64,000 nucleotides of DNA from Choristoneura fumiferana (taxonomy: Eukaryota > Arthropoda > Insecta > Lepidoptera > Tortricidae): positions 1,743,499-1,807,498 of the forward strand of contig NC_133483.1 of NCBI RefSeq assembly GCF_025370935.1. Reading direction: 5' to 3'. The position numbers and the translations under genes are program-made. The notes under the pieces were generated by a model, which saw nothing but the letters and a program-made list of their open reading frames with translations, searched no databases and was not told the origin of the DNA. Of the stretch, positions 1 through 10,640 are shown in pieces (positions within the stretch are counted from its first letter, which is position 1; each line of letters opens with the position of its first letter).

Positions 1-24
1 TACTTTTACGGTCATTCCGTGACA
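1..24 (+). repeat. Edge of a tRNA-containing composite element
   Basis: The first bases match the ACTTTTACGGTCATCCCGT segment found inside the two composite elements at 8411-8757 and 15568-16022. The window appears to open inside a third copy, of which only this end is visible. Confidence 0.45.
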
Positions 25-59
25 TCATTCATTCTTTATTTGTTTGAAAGAGATGATAC

Positions 60-150
60 CATCATCATCATAATCCAGTCATAATCATATCAGCCATAGA
101 ACATCCACTGTTGGACATAGGCCTCATCTAAAGAGTATTCTCCTTAAATC
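60..150 (-). mobile_element. RTE-type LINE, 3' end fragment
   Basis: Read on the minus strand, this gives the end of an RTE-like reverse transcriptase frame (CCAACAGTGGATG region) followed by a GAT-rich simple repeat tail. The same ending occurs in the better preserved copy at 5181-5404. It is truncated at the 5' side. Confidence 0.55.
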
Positions 151-559
151 TCCTATTTCTAAATTGTATCAAAGCTCTGGTACTTTAACCCACCAAAACA
201 TTTCATGTAATTTTTTTTGAAACCGGTTAAAAATTGATATTGTAATTGGTACATCATAGAGACTAGTCACTAAGTAGTTCTTTAGTCGGTCCTGATGTAT
301 GCATAGTATCATATCATTGCTTTTTTTCTGCGAATGTAGTGGATGGTCACTCTGTCACAAATATTCTAGGACACCGGATGGCACGTCTCTATCCACTCAT
401 ACTAATCGGGGGGCTCGAGCGTCTATTTCTGCGCAGACTGCAGTAATTGCAGTGGGTCGCGACTGAGGCGTAGGCGCACTAGCCTACGAATATAGCACGC
501 TTCCATCTTACTGCCGTTAAGGATTGACCACACTATCTCATAACCTAACCAACAAAAAG

Positions 560-860
560 TTGGAAAATTGGATTCACAAGAAATTTGAAAACACGACTGC
601 TACGCTAAAAGATAGCTGCTACGCTAAAAGATAGCGCCCGCCAGGAAGCATCCTTCCTGGCGGTGACAGATTGATCACTGTTTTCTCGTAACAAGGGTAG
701 TACAATTTTTTTAACTAGCGTACAATTTCGTAGATTTTTCTGATTCACAAGAAATTTGATAAGTCGGCTGCTTCACAGGGAAATAGATAGCGCTCGCCAG
801 GAAGTATCCTTTCTGGCGGTGACAGATAGATCGTTGTTTTTTCAGAACTACGTGTAGTAC
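560..860. repeat. Two diverged tandem copies of a ~170 bp unit
   Basis: The block near 571-690 (GATTCACAAGAAATTTGA, then a CGCCAGGAAG...CTTCCTGGCG hairpin and GGTGACAGAT) is repeated near 741-860 with many substitutions. Each unit has its own short hairpin. No open frame is shared between the copies. The family is not recognised. Confidence 0.6.
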
Positions 861-892
861 TATTTTTTTTAATCCGCTTTCATTTTAGTACA

Positions 893-1515
893 TTTTTAGG
901 GTTCCGGAGCCAAAATGGCAAAAACGGAACCCTTATAGTTTCTTCAAGTCTGTCTGTCTGTCTGTCCGTCTGTCTGTTCGTCCGCGGCTTTGCTCAGGGA
1001 TTATCAATGCTAAAAATCTGTAATTTTGCACGGATATAATGTAAACTATGCTGACAAAATGGTACAACAAAAAAAATCAAAAACAATTTTTTTAGGGTAC
1101 GTCCCATAGACGTAGTGGGGGTTATTTTTTTTTCACCCAACCCTATAGTGTGGGGTATCGTTGGATTGGTCTTTAAAAACAATCAGGGGTTTGCTAAGAC
1201 TATTTTTCGATTCAGTGATTTATTTGCGAAATATCCAACTTTAAAGTGCAAATTTTCATTAAAATCGAGCGTCCCCCCCTCTAAAATCTAAACCGGTAGG
1301 TGGAAAATTTTGAAAAAAATCAGGATGGTAGTAAGTATATTAAACTTTCAAGGAAAACTAGAACAGCTAAGTTTTCTTGAGAATTATTAGTAGTTTATGA
1401 GTAAATAGCAGCCTAGCAGCATAAAATACGAAATCCTTAAAAAATATTTCTTAATTTTTTCGTAATGGCTACGGAACCCTATTTTGGGCGTGTCCGACAC
1501 GCTCTTGGCCGGTTT
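893..1515. mobile_element. Dispersed repeat with GGGTTCCG / GGCCGGTTTTT ends
   Basis: It starts with TTTTTAGGGTTCCG and a GTCT microsatellite and ends with GGCTACGGAACCCTATTTT and CTCTTGGCCGGTTTTT. The same end sequences recur near 53855 and 58600-59150. No transposase or reverse transcriptase can be read, so it is a non-autonomous element or fragment. Confidence 0.5.
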
Positions 1516-1748
1516 TTTGATGTGAGTTTGAATTCCATACGACACCATGTCACGCTAGGAGGTATGACACAGTCTGACGCGTTCTTATCACGCTCATGGC
1601 TGATACGGCGTTGTGTAGAGACCTTTATACTAAGACTATTCTTCAATCTAGTCGCAGGATAAGACCATTTATTTGAATATGCGTAGTAGGGGCAGGATTG
1701 TTTTTATTTACGATGTATTACGTAAGCCAGAGGTGTGTTTTATTTAAG

Positions 1749-1955
1749 ACTAGCCGTTGCCCGCGACTCCGTCCGCAGAATACGTTTATCGGTATCTCGC
1801 GGGAACCATGCAATTTTCTGGGATGAAAACTATCCTATGTCCTTCGCTGAGACTCAAACTATATGTATACCGAATTTCATCTAAATTGGTTAAGCGGCTT
1901 AGACGTGATTGAGTAACAAACATCCAAACATCCAAACATCCATTAGTATGAAGGT
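1749..1955 (-). mobile_element. Degraded Helitron-like fragment
   Basis: ACTAGCCGTTGCCCGCGAC at the left and GAATTTCATCTAAATTGG inside match the 3' half of the Helitron-like copies at 2513 and 3074. The TC start is lost; CATCCAAA repeats mark the right end. Confidence 0.5.
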
Positions 1956-2246
1956 ATAGGATTAGTAGGATATTGCAATTATGTTGCACAGGGGACTGAT
2001 TTTTTAAATCGCATCCATTAATATATTCGATGCTCCTATCGATTTGGAAAAAACTAAGTAAGGTAATCGTACGAGTGTTCGTCCCTGCCCCAATAGTTGG
2101 CATCTTGAACCTTATATCATTAGCAATAGAGATGACAGCAGGGTGTCGTCTATTGGGCATTAGCGTGTCGAGCACTGGGACGTTTACCTTACTTTCAGTT
2201 TTTCAGTTGTTGTATTAAGATCTTGTATAAGCCAATTGTAATTAAT

Positions 2247-2420
2247 TGTTCATCCCAGCCTATTTTACGTCCTACTGCAGAGCACAGCCCTTCTCTCAGG
2301 ATGAGAGGGCGTGGCCCGTAGTACGATTGAGCCCAGTGCGATTTGAGAACTTCACATACACCATTAAATTGCTTCGCCAGTGTGTGCAGGTTTCCTCACG
2401 ATGTTTTCCATCACCGTAAA
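2247..2420 (-). mobile_element. tRNA-derived SINE, 3' part
   Basis: It matches in reverse the body of the full SINE at 10641-10950, from CCCAGCCTAT through GCACAG to the GTTTTCCATCACCG segment. The tRNA-like head is missing. Confidence 0.6.
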
Positions 2421-2433
2421 ATTAATGGTAGTA

Positions 2434-2512
2434 TCCATAGTACAAGCTTTGCTTAGTTTGGGACTAGGTCAATTGATGTCAAAGTGTCCCATGATATTTA
2501 TTTATTTATTTA
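2434..2512 (+). mobile_element. LINE/SINE tail fragment (ATTTATTT end)
   Basis: ACAAGCTTTGCTTAGTTTGG followed by GACTAGGTCAATTG and ATTTATTT repeats is the 3' tail also seen at 7540-7672 and, inverted, at 7263-7424. The Helitron at 2513 abuts its tail directly. Confidence 0.5.
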
Positions 2513-2731
2513 CTAGCTTTTGCCCGCGGCTTCGCCCGCGTGGAATTCGGCTATCGCGCGTTTCCCTCGGGAACTGTGCATTTTTCCGGGATAAAAATTA
2601 GACTATGTCACTCTCTGGCCCATAAACTATCTCTATGCCAAAAATCACGTCGATCCGTCGCTCTGTTTTGACGTGAAAAACTGACATACATACAAACACA
2701 CACACTTTAGCATTTATAATATTAGTATGGA
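2513..2731 (-). mobile_element. Helitron-like non-autonomous element (Lep1 type)
   Basis: On the minus strand it begins TCCATACTAATATTATAAA after an A and ends in GCTAG before a T. A CCCGCGGCTTCGCCCGCG hairpin lies just inside the 3' end. TC start, hairpin, CTAG end and A/T insertion are the known hallmarks of Helitrons. No helicase is coded. Confidence 0.7.
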
Positions 2732-3073
2732 TCATACATACGGCTTTCAATGCCTGCAAAGCATTTTAAACGCTGTGGCCGCTTAACCGAAGATCCCGAG
2801 TTTTACTAAATCACTTTTTAAGTGCCACCAAAATAGATTTGGCATCGCTCAATACCTACAGCTTGCATAATTAACGTCCCATTGTCTGTTTGTAAACAAG
2901 ATAGTAAAGTATATGTCGGACTAAATGCTGCTAATGTAATTAATGAAATGATTTTTGTTTTCCTTAATCAATGTCTGCTCGTATTGTTTTGTTAAGATCG
3001 TGGATTAAGACGATTTTGGTGTTAGGAAAACTCTGAACAACATTACGATGTAGATAAGTATGAATTATATTAG

Positions 3074-3290
3074 ACTAGCCTAGCCGTTACTCGCGACTTC
3101 GTCCGCGCAGAATTCTTTAATCGCCATCCCGCGGGAACTTTGCAATTTTCCGGGATAAAAACTATCCTATGTCCTTCTCCGGGATTCCAACTATGTGTAT
3201 ACCGAATTTCATCTAAATTGGTTCAGTGGTATAGACGTAATGCTTAATGAAGTAACAAACAAACAGACTTACAAACTCATTTATAATAAT
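3074..3290 (-). mobile_element. Helitron-like element, diverged copy
   Basis: GACTAGCCTAGCCGTTACTC with a CGCGACTTCGTCCGCG hairpin is the 3' end read on the minus strand. The 5' end near 3290 is degraded (TTTATAATAATA). Same family as 2513-2731. Confidence 0.55.
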
Positions 3291-3344
3291 ATTTTTCTTT
3301 CTATCTCTCTACTCTGGTAAGCGATTAATAATATATTTCATCAT

Positions 3345-3655
3345 CGTCCTCCCGGCCTATATGTATAATAATAAAAGTCCCACTACTAAGCACAGGCCTC
3401 TTCTCAGAATAAGAGGGCTTAGGACGTAGTTTCGGCGTGGGCCAGTGCAGATTGGGAACTGCACGCACATATACACATTGTAGGATCGTGCAGGTTTCCT
3501 AATAATGTTTTACTTCACCATAAAACTCGTAATGATTTTTTAATGTAATTTTGTACTTAAATTTCAAAAACCTCAGAGATGCGAGCCTTGAACCCAGGAT
3601 CCTCTGCTTGAGACTCCATAAGTCAAACCACTGAGCCACTGGGCCCTTACGAACT
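3345..3655 (-). mobile_element. tRNA-derived SINE, near full length
   Basis: In reverse it carries the GCAGGTTTCC, AGCACAGGCCTC and CGGCCTATAT blocks of the SINE, and at 3578-3650 a diverged tRNA-like head with the B-box complement GCCTTGAACCCAGGATCC. Older than the copies at 10641 and 33359, judging by substitutions. Confidence 0.6.
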
Positions 3656-4190
3656 ACCCTAAAACTTTGTGTTTATACCAAAAATACCTACACGTTATAT
3701 GGTAAAAGCTCGAATACCTTGATACTGTCACAGTACTGCAAAAAGACAAATTACTGACAGAATTTTTAATTAAAAAAAAAGAAAAGAATAAATTTATTTG
3801 CCAAATTTCGGCTCAGCAAAAAGAAAAAAAAACACAATTAAAAATAAGACAACCTTATTACATACTCTTACATACTAAAAAAGAAAGAAAAAGAAAAAAA
3901 CATTGTGCCGAAAGAAGCAAAAAGGACTCAGCGTGTTGCCACGGCGAGCCGCAGCGCTGGTTTTCAGTATGACCCTTTAACATTATTCTGTCATTTCTCG
4001 GTGTAAATATGCGGGAAGATCATTATAATCACAGATGTCGTGGACGCGCTTCGCTAAATATAAGTCTACGTTTGTCTAACGTGCAATTACCTACTCTATT
4101 TATTGCTCCTCTGTTTCGAATTAGATCGGCCCACTTTCCCGCAGAATAATTTGATATTAGCAAGACCACTCGTTGAAAATTAAAAAAATC

Positions 4191-4863
4191 TTTTTCACTT
4201 CTCATGCTCGTGAAGTTCCTGTTTATGCTGGATCTAGGCGACATAAAATTACTTTTTATGCTCTAGTGCATAAAGTAAAATCTTCGTCTAAGATCAAGGC
4301 AATCAGGTGTAAAAAGCCACAAACAAAGAAGTTTCTACATATTTTGAAAAATATTATTGATATAAAACTAAAAATCAATCAAAATCTATACTAATATTAT
4401 AAATGTGAAAGTGTGTGTTTGTAGGTTTGTCCGTCTTTCACGTCGAAACGGAGCAACGGATTGACGTGATTTTTGGCATAGAGATAGTCTATGGGCCAGA
4501 GAGTGAAATAGGCTACTTTTTATCCCGGAAAATTGCACAGTTCCCGAGGAAACAGCTCGTGACAACCTAATTCCACGCGGACGAAATTGCGGGCAAAAGC
4601 TAGTAAATCAATAAAACAAAAAATATATAATTATACAGAAATGGATGCATGAAAAATAAAAGTTACATAGTAAGTGAAAAATTGTTTCCACTGTTGCTAT
4701 TTCATCCTCGCAATCGAAGTGAAAAGCAGAGTGTAAAACTCGAGCATTAAACCCATTTTCCCTCGACGTCTCTATCCACCCTCGCCGTACAGGCTCGGGT
4801 GGCTATATGAAAGTATTTTGTAAAACGGCTCGTTTTATGCTCTGGATGTACAATCTACTATTG
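4191..4863 (+). repeat. Dispersed repeat, copy 1 (with Helitron inside)
   Basis: TTTTCACTTCTCATGCTCGT through CGACATAAAATTACTTTTTA and on to GTTTTATGCTC...ACAATCTACTA matches 36157-36594. This copy is longer because a Helitron sits at 4385-4603, absent from the other copy. Short open frames here are not conserved between copies. Confidence 0.65.
4385..4603 (+). mobile_element. Helitron-like non-autonomous element
   Basis: It begins A|TCTATACTAATATTATAA and ends GGGCAAAAGCTAG|T with a CGCGGACGAAATTGCGGGC hairpin next to the end. The interior (GGAGCAACGGATTGACGTG) is collinear with the inverted copies at 2513 and 20236. Confidence 0.7.
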
Positions 4864-5100
4864 TTGTTGGTGAGCGGACAGTTTATCAGCGCGTCGGTTT
4901 TTAAATTGGTCATTGCATCCCTATAAGTTCTATACAAGTGGTAAAAAATCCTATGTTTTTGGGTTTATTCATTACCTACAAAGAAATATACATTTAAAAG
5001 GAGAATGTTCATATAATATAAGTATCTATAAGTATTATCATTACTTGTTATAATGAAACTAATTCCATCAGTGGCCGCCGATTGCCTAGTTTACCCATTC

Positions 5101-5480
5101 CATTCTCCATTTTCTCTTTATAATATGTATGTATGTAAACTCTTTGTTGTACAAAATAAGTTACAAACACAATTGACAACCGTAACCGAAATTGGTAAAA
5201 CCGTTGGGGGAGAAAAGTCCTCGAGTGGCGACCCCGAACCAGAAGACGAAGCGTTGGCAGGCCTCCCACCAGGTGGACTGACGACATCGTGAGAGTGGCG
5301 GGAAACCGATGGATGCAAGTGGCGATTTGTCGTTCATTGTGGCGTTCTAAGGGGGAGGCCTTTGTCCAGCAGTGGACGTCTTCCGACTGATGATGATGAT
5401 GATGACAATTGACAGACATTGAGATATATGTACAAAGGCGAACTTATCCCTTTATGGGGTCTCTATCAATCAACCTTTGA
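5101..5480 (-). mobile_element. LINE 3' UTR fragment split by an RTE insertion
   Basis: Minus-strand tail with TACATACATA repeats and an AAGAGTTTAC end at 5101-5180, continuing at 5405-5480 (TGTACAAAGGCGAACTTATC). The two halves flank the RTE at 5181-5404. Related tails are at 5545-5650, 21665-21760 and 38690-38790. Confidence 0.5.
5181..5404 (+). mobile_element. RTE-type LINE, 5'-truncated copy
   Basis: One frame gives a typical RTE reverse transcriptase C-terminus: GRPPTRWTDDIVRVAGNRWM is followed by a tail ending QQWTSSD and a stop, then GATGATGAT repeats. The flanks share ACAATTGACA, at about 5171-5180 and 5405-5414, which I read as a target-site duplication. It is dead on arrival: only the last ~60 codons were copied. 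Confidence 0.75.
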
Positions 5481-5481
5481 G

Positions 5482-6400
5482 TGGATGAGAGGAGCATTTT
5501 AATATTATACAAACTAAAAGAAAGTAAGGGGCCACGTGAACAAATTATGTATGTATGTAAACTCTTTATTATACAAAAGAAAAGAAACAAAATACAATTG
5601 ACAAACTTTGTGTTACTGGTACAATCGCGGATTTATCCCTTTATCCCTTTTTAAATCAAATTGAATTATTTAACATTTCTTGTCTAAAAATTGTTTTAGG
5701 TATGCAACATAACACAATACAAATATTTAGGTAATTTCATTCAATCAAATGTATTCAAATAAAAACGCAAATGTAGTTTCTATTTCATTCTACACATGAA
5801 ACTCAAGTGGCCCTTGTTCTCTTTAGACTAAGTAGCATAGTTTACATTAGTAAGAGCGTTTTACTATGCAAGTGAATCATCTTCCGTTAGCTTCGTGTTT
5901 ACTATCGTCTGTCTGCAGACGCAGCCATATATCACCCGCACCGAATTTTTCTCAGTCGCGGATATTGTAAGCTACGCTATGGCAGTTTGGCACTTTGTCT
6001 TTTGCTAGCTCGTGAATCAGCGGGATATGGTAATGGGGATCGGTTTTATTGCTAAAAAAACCTGTTAAAACGAAAGGTTGATATTTTACACGATATGTAA
6101 AATAACGTGACTGAATTTACGATTTGGGGAGTTTCTCTTTTTACCCGACTGCCCGAAGAAAGGTTATATAATGTTTATCGAGAGTGTCATTACTGAATAA
6201 AAATTTAAACCGTCACGATTTTGAACTTTACGTTATTTAACAGAATTATAGACTAGTACTGTACTAGATTTGTTTTCTTCTTTTCAGTTTTTTGAGGCAG
6301 TCGAGTTTTTGATTTTTATTAAATTCTTATTTTATTCGGATATGGCACAGCACACGGACCAGCAGCCTGTGTGACAGCTGCAGCAGCGTACTGATACTTG
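5482..6400. other. No gene seen
   Basis: Apart from a LINE-tail fragment at 5545-5650, I see AT-rich sequence without a convincing exon. Short open frames here lack coding character. Confidence 0.4.
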
Positions 6401-6419
6401 AGTCCGAGTGATGTTGAGA

Positions 6420-6600
6420 TTGATGCATGTTTTTAATGCCCGACACAATAAAGTTCAATATCTCAAAACGGCTGAACCGATTTTGATGAAACATGTCTAA
6501 GAACCATCGCTGGAAACCGTAAATAAAAAATAACGCATTCAAATCGGTTCACCCGTTTAAGAGCTACAGTGAGCTACTCTGTCACCTGTAAAAACGATCG
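6420..6600 (-). repeat. Dispersed repeat (CGGCTGAACCGATTTTGATG family)
   Basis: TTCAATATCTCAAAACGGC, CGGCTGAACCGATTTTGATG, the ACATGTCTAAGAACCATCGC block and CGGTTCACCCGTTTAAGAGC recur at 38341-38580 and, in reverse, at 11385-11530. It is a common non-coding lepidopteran repeat type; autonomous partner unknown. Confidence 0.55.
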
Positions 6601-6837
6601 AGTCAAAGACATATGAATTCTTTTTTAATGTTTTTTTTATTCTGGACTATGGAACAACCCGTAACCGACCGGACTGTCGTAATTTGGCGGTAAAGAAAAC
6701 TCTTTCATTTTTTTAATTAATTGATGCTACTTAAAAATTTGATATTTTTTTCTGTTAATTAGAAAGGATATTTCCATTGATATAAAGTTTCAAGTGTTTC
6801 TAAATTTTTCAGACATTCCCCCATTGACATTGACACC

Positions 6838-7262
6838 AATGAGGGCTATCGCGTATGAATTCGCCGCTAGAGGCGCTAGTGTAGCGTGAGGTCTCCGAAA
6901 TGTCAAATCTCATAGTTTTTGGGTGAGCTACGCGGGTTTATTTATAATTAGAATAATTTTGTGAATGTTTTGCAACATCTAAAATGAATTATGGCAAATG
7001 CGTTCCGGGGCAATGAATGTCTGTGTTATGAGACAGTTTTGTCTTTCGGAAACCTTTCTCCTCCCTTTTTTCCGAACAAAACGGGGACTATGCAACACTG
7101 TGGCATGCTCGATATTTTTATGGTACGGTTTTAAGGTGTATTAAATATGATTTTAATGTAAACTTTGTTTTCACGCCCGTAATAACAGACTTTGAAAGCC
7201 ATACTTAAAAACCTCACGCAACAGTGCGCCATCTAGTGAGACAAAAAGCGATAGCCCTCATT
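6838..7262. mobile_element. MITE with AATGAGGGCTATCGC inverted ends, copy A
   Basis: It starts AATGAGGGCTATCGC and ends GCGATAGCCCTCATT (15 bp inverted repeats). The 425 bp body has no open frame of note. The second copy is at 34590-34978. Copy A has about 36 extra bases near 6925-6960. No clear target duplication is seen, so the superfamily is open. Confidence 0.75.
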
Positions 7263-7424
7263 GACTTAGTGCTAGTTCCATACTGAGCAAAGCTTGTGCT
7301 ATGGATACTGGGGAACGGATAAACATACTTAAATAGATAAATACAAACTTAAATACATACATATACTAATATTTGCCCGACCGGGGACCGAACCCAGGAC
7401 CTCAAGCTTCATTTTTAAATGACA
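7263..7424 (-). mobile_element. tRNA-derived SINE with LINE-like tail
   Basis: The minus strand carries a B-box-like GGTTCGGTCCCCGG near 7382-7395, then TATGTATTTAAG repeats and the GCACAAGCTTTGCTCAGTAT tail shared with 2434-2512 and 7540-7672. Confidence 0.5.
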
Positions 7425-7539
7425 GAGTTTGGGCTTTTTCAACGTCTCTATAAGATGGTTAGGTTAGGATGGACGGTAATATAAAAAAGGTAATGTCCGA
7501 GTAATGTTTGCATGTTTGTTCTCGGGTCTTGGATGTTTA

Positions 7540-7672
7540 ATATGTATTTAAGTATGTATCTATCCATATTATAATTATATTTATCCGTTGCTCAGTACCA
7601 TAACACAAGCTTTGCTAAGCTTACTTTGGGACTAGGTAGGTCCCCAGATATTTATTTATTTATTATTATTTA
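7540..7672 (+). mobile_element. SINE/LINE tail fragment
   Basis: TATCCGTTGCTCAGTACCAT, CACAAGCTTTGCTAAGC and GGGACTAGGTAGG followed by ATTTATTTATT. Same family as 7263-7424 in opposite orientation. The tRNA-like head is missing. Confidence 0.5.
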
Positions 7673-7988
7673 ATGTATAGTTCGGCATTACGCGGCAGTG
7701 TTATTGATTATTAAGCCAGGGATACACTAGGGGACAAATGTCCTGCGACACGTGTAGCCAGCGACGTCGGGTGAAGTTGCGCGACCTTGCCGCACTTCGC
7801 TTGACGCGTGTAGCTAACGACGTCGGCGGTCGCCAGGGGTGTGTAATGTTTGTCATAAGAATGATTTCATTTCTCATAAGACAAATAAATATCAGAATTT
7901 CAATCTGTCGAAATATTGAGAACTTATAAAAACAATATGCATATGAACAAATTGCCGAATTTCTCAAATCATATTATTCAATTAGCGT

Positions 7989-8124
7989 ATCGTCACTACT
8001 TTTAAAAAAACTCGTAAATCAAAATAGATAATTTTTCTGAGTGAACTTTATACATATTACATCAAGGTTCAATTTTGTTGACATATTGATTTTAGATACG
8101 AGATTTTTTCAAAGTAGTGAGGAT
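7989..8124. mobile_element. Short MITE, ATCGTCACTACTT ends, copy 1
   Basis: ATCGTCACTACTTTTAAAAA at the left and AGTAGTGAGGAT at the right, with TCAAGGTTCAATTTTGTTGA inside. The same 135 bp sequence is at 54204-54338. Nested in the element at 7714-9134. Confidence 0.65.
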
Positions 8125-8410
8125 ATTGTCTTATGCATATTAAGGTACCTACTGTATAATAATCATGCAGCATAATTAATCAAAGTTCATAATAAACGAT
8201 TTTTATACAAACGTCGAGGAATGATCGAAAAGTATAAAACACCTGGTAAAAAACAAACAGCAAAGATCATTTTGTGGAGCAATTTTATCCGGGCTGCTAT
8301 AAAAAAAATACCTAACATCGAAGACTTAGACTTCTGAACCTAACCTATCTGAGTCGCTTCTGCTCCGAACCGTCTTGCTCGCTCGCACAAATCAAATGTT
8401 TTTTTGCATT

Positions 8411-8757
8411 AAGATTGGTTTTTTGGAATCTTTTTGTATTTTTTATTTCAATTCCAAATTTTTACTTTTACGGTGATCCCGTAAAACCGAAATTGAAAAT
8501 ACAAACTGAAATATAGATGCACAGAAAAAACAGAAAAATAAGACCATCACTGGGAATCGAACCCAGGTCCTCGGTAATCCGTACCGCGTGCTATACCGCT
8601 ACACCACTGATGGTCAACATGACCACAACTGATGGTAGTTGACCATCAGTGGTGTAGCGGTATAGCACGCGGTACGGATTACCTGGGTTCGATTCCCAGT
8701 GATGGTCTTATTTTTCTGTTTTTTCTGTGCATCTATATTTCAGTTTGTATTTTCAGT
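8411..8757 (+). mobile_element. tRNA-containing composite element, copy 1 (palindromic)
   Basis: Flanked by a 12 bp duplication TTTTTTTGCATT (8399-8410 and 8758-8769). It starts AAGATTGGTTTTTTGGAATC, passes ACTTTTACGGTGATCCCGT, then holds an antisense tRNA-like sequence (about 8541-8614) and a sense one (about 8641-8706), each with its own AT-rich tail. From about 8488 on it is a near-perfect palindrome. The tRNA-like part has an A box (TGGTGTAGCGGT) and a B box (GGTTCGATTCC). Long duplication and no inverted ends favour target-primed retroposition. Confidence 0.7.
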
Positions 8758-9134
8758 TTTTTTTGCATTTGGCACGCATGATGTTATACCATCTAATCAT
8801 TATTCTAAACGTTGTTATAGATTTTAATCATTATATGAATAACCGATATTCGAAATGAAATTAAGGTTTTAATATAAGCATTATAGCAATTTATTGTTGC
8901 TATGACTAATGAATGTTATATTATTTAAAGCTTATGCTCGGTAATAATATGGAATCCCTTTTTATGCTAAATGAATATTATGATTCTTGAACGTAGTAAA
9001 ATGAAATTATGCTAAAAGTTTGTATGACGATTGAACGGCACCCGTCGCCAGATGTCAGGCGAAATCGGCCGGCTTCGCTTGACATGTCGCCGACACATGT
9101 CGTGAGACATTTGTCCCCTAGTGTATCCCTGGCT

Positions 9135-9470
9135 TTACTCGCATTACAACAAGTCTCCCGCCCTTCGCATTGGCCCACGAGCGACTCCCACGCATCGCAG
9201 GTGTTTTTTTTATTTACCGCTCGTTCGCGGCGAGTGTGGAACATTATCGTAAATTTAATATTTTATTTCATAACACTGCCGGGAAAAATCAGCTGTCCAC
9301 GGCGTTCCACTAACGAGGTTTTTGAAAAGTCGTAAAGAGCTCTGACGCACTGCAGCACTGTCGCGAATATAGCATTATTTGAGCGGTGGATACAATGGAA
9401 ATAGGTACCTTTAAAACGGTTACGTAGCATAACATCTACAATCAAATGTCATAAGTTCTTTTTTCATAGT
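9135..9470. other. No gene seen
   Basis: Moderately GC-rich sequence with short overlapping open frames on both strands and no splice-supported exon. Confidence 0.35.
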
Positions 9471-9695
9471 TTAGTTTAGTTTAGTTTATTTATTCATTCA
9501 ATACATCATAACATTATAATTTACATAAATGTCAGTTATAAGAATTTGTATTGAAATCGTCAAAGGTAAAATGATTAGTAATAATTATTAATAAAATTCT
9601 AAGCATGTCATGTGAATGTAAACAATTAAAATTAGACTGGTTCTCCTCAAGGGATCGTCAGACTGAAAAAACATTGAAATGTATATAAAGAACGA
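9470..9695 (-). mobile_element. LINE 3' UTR fragment (same family as 31008-31960)
   Basis: In reverse it matches the 3' UTR of the LINE fragment at 31740-31960, including CAGTCTGACGATCCCTT, the TGACATGCTTAG segment and the final CATTGAATGAATAAA part. Only the non-coding tail was inserted here. Confidence 0.65.
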
Positions 9696-10079
9696 CATAC
9701 GATCAAAATATATTTCAAATTGCATAACGTACGATAATAATAACTTCTTTTATCATAAATTTAAACTCGACTATCACCACCACACTACGCTGACCCGTTT
9801 CGAACTCAACCAGAGCTCATCTTCAGAACAACACAACCATTCACCATGCTACCTTGGTTTGTGTGTGTTAAAGTCTGGAGGTGAAGAAACTCCATGAACA
9901 CACATTTCTTGTTTGGGGTTTTTAATTTTTCTAAGCCAATTGCAAGCAAGACTGTTGTAACGCCAAACGTACCATCAGCCAAATATATATGGTCTACCAC
10001 CCTAAAGTTGATACTTGTTTGCATGTCAAAAGTATTTGTCAACTTGAAAGTTCGACTTTAGCGACATAATAAATTCATA

Positions 10080-10380
10080 CACTAAAAGCGGTTCCAAAGC
10101 GGTAACGTTTCGTGTGCTCTGTGCCTCTAGTGTGGCGTTTTCACAAAACATTCGTTTACTATTCGAAGACGTAAATCGAGCGTTCGATCGTCGATACATG
10201 TCCACGGTGCGGCGTCGTCACCCGTTTTCGTTACGATACGCGGACGAAATAGTTTACGTAGCAAACCTACACTCACAAAAGTTGTTGTGCAAACTTTCCG
10301 CTAGAGGCGCCGTCCGTGTTTCCATACAAATTGAGATTTTAACGCAAACGCGATCGAGACGTATTTTGTGAACGGGAAAA
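10080..10380. other. CpG-rich stretch of unknown nature
   Basis: Rich in CG dinucleotides (GTGCGGCGTCGTCACC, ACGCGATCGAGACG) in an AT-rich setting. An open frame of about 85 codons runs on the plus strand (10114-10371) without recognisable domain. It lies inside a disrupted MITE, so inserted repeat DNA is more likely than a host gene. Confidence 0.35.
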
Positions 10381-10424
10381 TACACTAAGCACACTGCCTA
10401 CCCCATTTGGGAATACAGGCGTGA

Positions 10425-10530
10425 TGTTTGTTTGTATTCATACAATACAATACAATAACTCTTTATTGCATACCAACACATAGCAAGCAGTACAGAAAAC
10501 AAGTATATATACACAGAGACTTCATTTCAT
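10425..10530 (-). mobile_element. LINE 3' end with ATTGT repeats
   Basis: The minus strand reads GGTATGCAATAAAGAGTTAT and then ATTGTATTGTATTG. This matches the 3' end of the LINE at 21963-26470, so it is a short 5'-truncated copy of that family. Confidence 0.6.
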
Positions 10531-10640
10531 AGGAACTTGTTTAAAAATTTATAGACCACTTATTTGGCTGATGGTACCTCACGAAATTAACGCTATCTAA
10601 CGATATTTCGCCTGTTAATAAACCCTCATTAGAGAATCAC

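Larger units (their letters stand above)
7714..9134. mobile_element. 1.42 kb inverted-repeat element with TTA duplication
   Basis: The left end AGCCAGGGATACACTAGG is repeated inverted at the right end (CCTAGTGTATCCCTGGCT), and similarity continues for 50 bp or more into both subterminal regions (GGGGACAAATGTC). TTA stands on each side (7711-7713, 9135-9137), which fits a PIF/Harbinger-type insertion. No transposase frame is present; the interior is occupied by a MITE (7989-8124) and a composite element (8411-8757). Confidence 0.7.
9963..10590. mobile_element. MITE (TACCATCAGCCAAATA ends) split by later insertions
   Basis: The left half (GTACCATCAGCCAAATAT, then CCACCCTAAAGTTGAT) and right half (ATAGACCACTTATTTGGC, TGATGGTAC) match the intact 180 bp copy at 55412-55591. 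Between them lie about 450 bp of foreign sequence: a CpG-rich stretch (10080-10380) and a LINE tail (10425-10530). Confidence 0.6.

Noticed and set aside
8541..8706. Two tRNA genes facing each other
   Set aside because: A and B boxes and arm pairing are present, but no good anticodon stem-loop with T33 can be formed and both copies lie inside a mobile element with target duplications. They are tRNA-derived, not functional tRNA genes.
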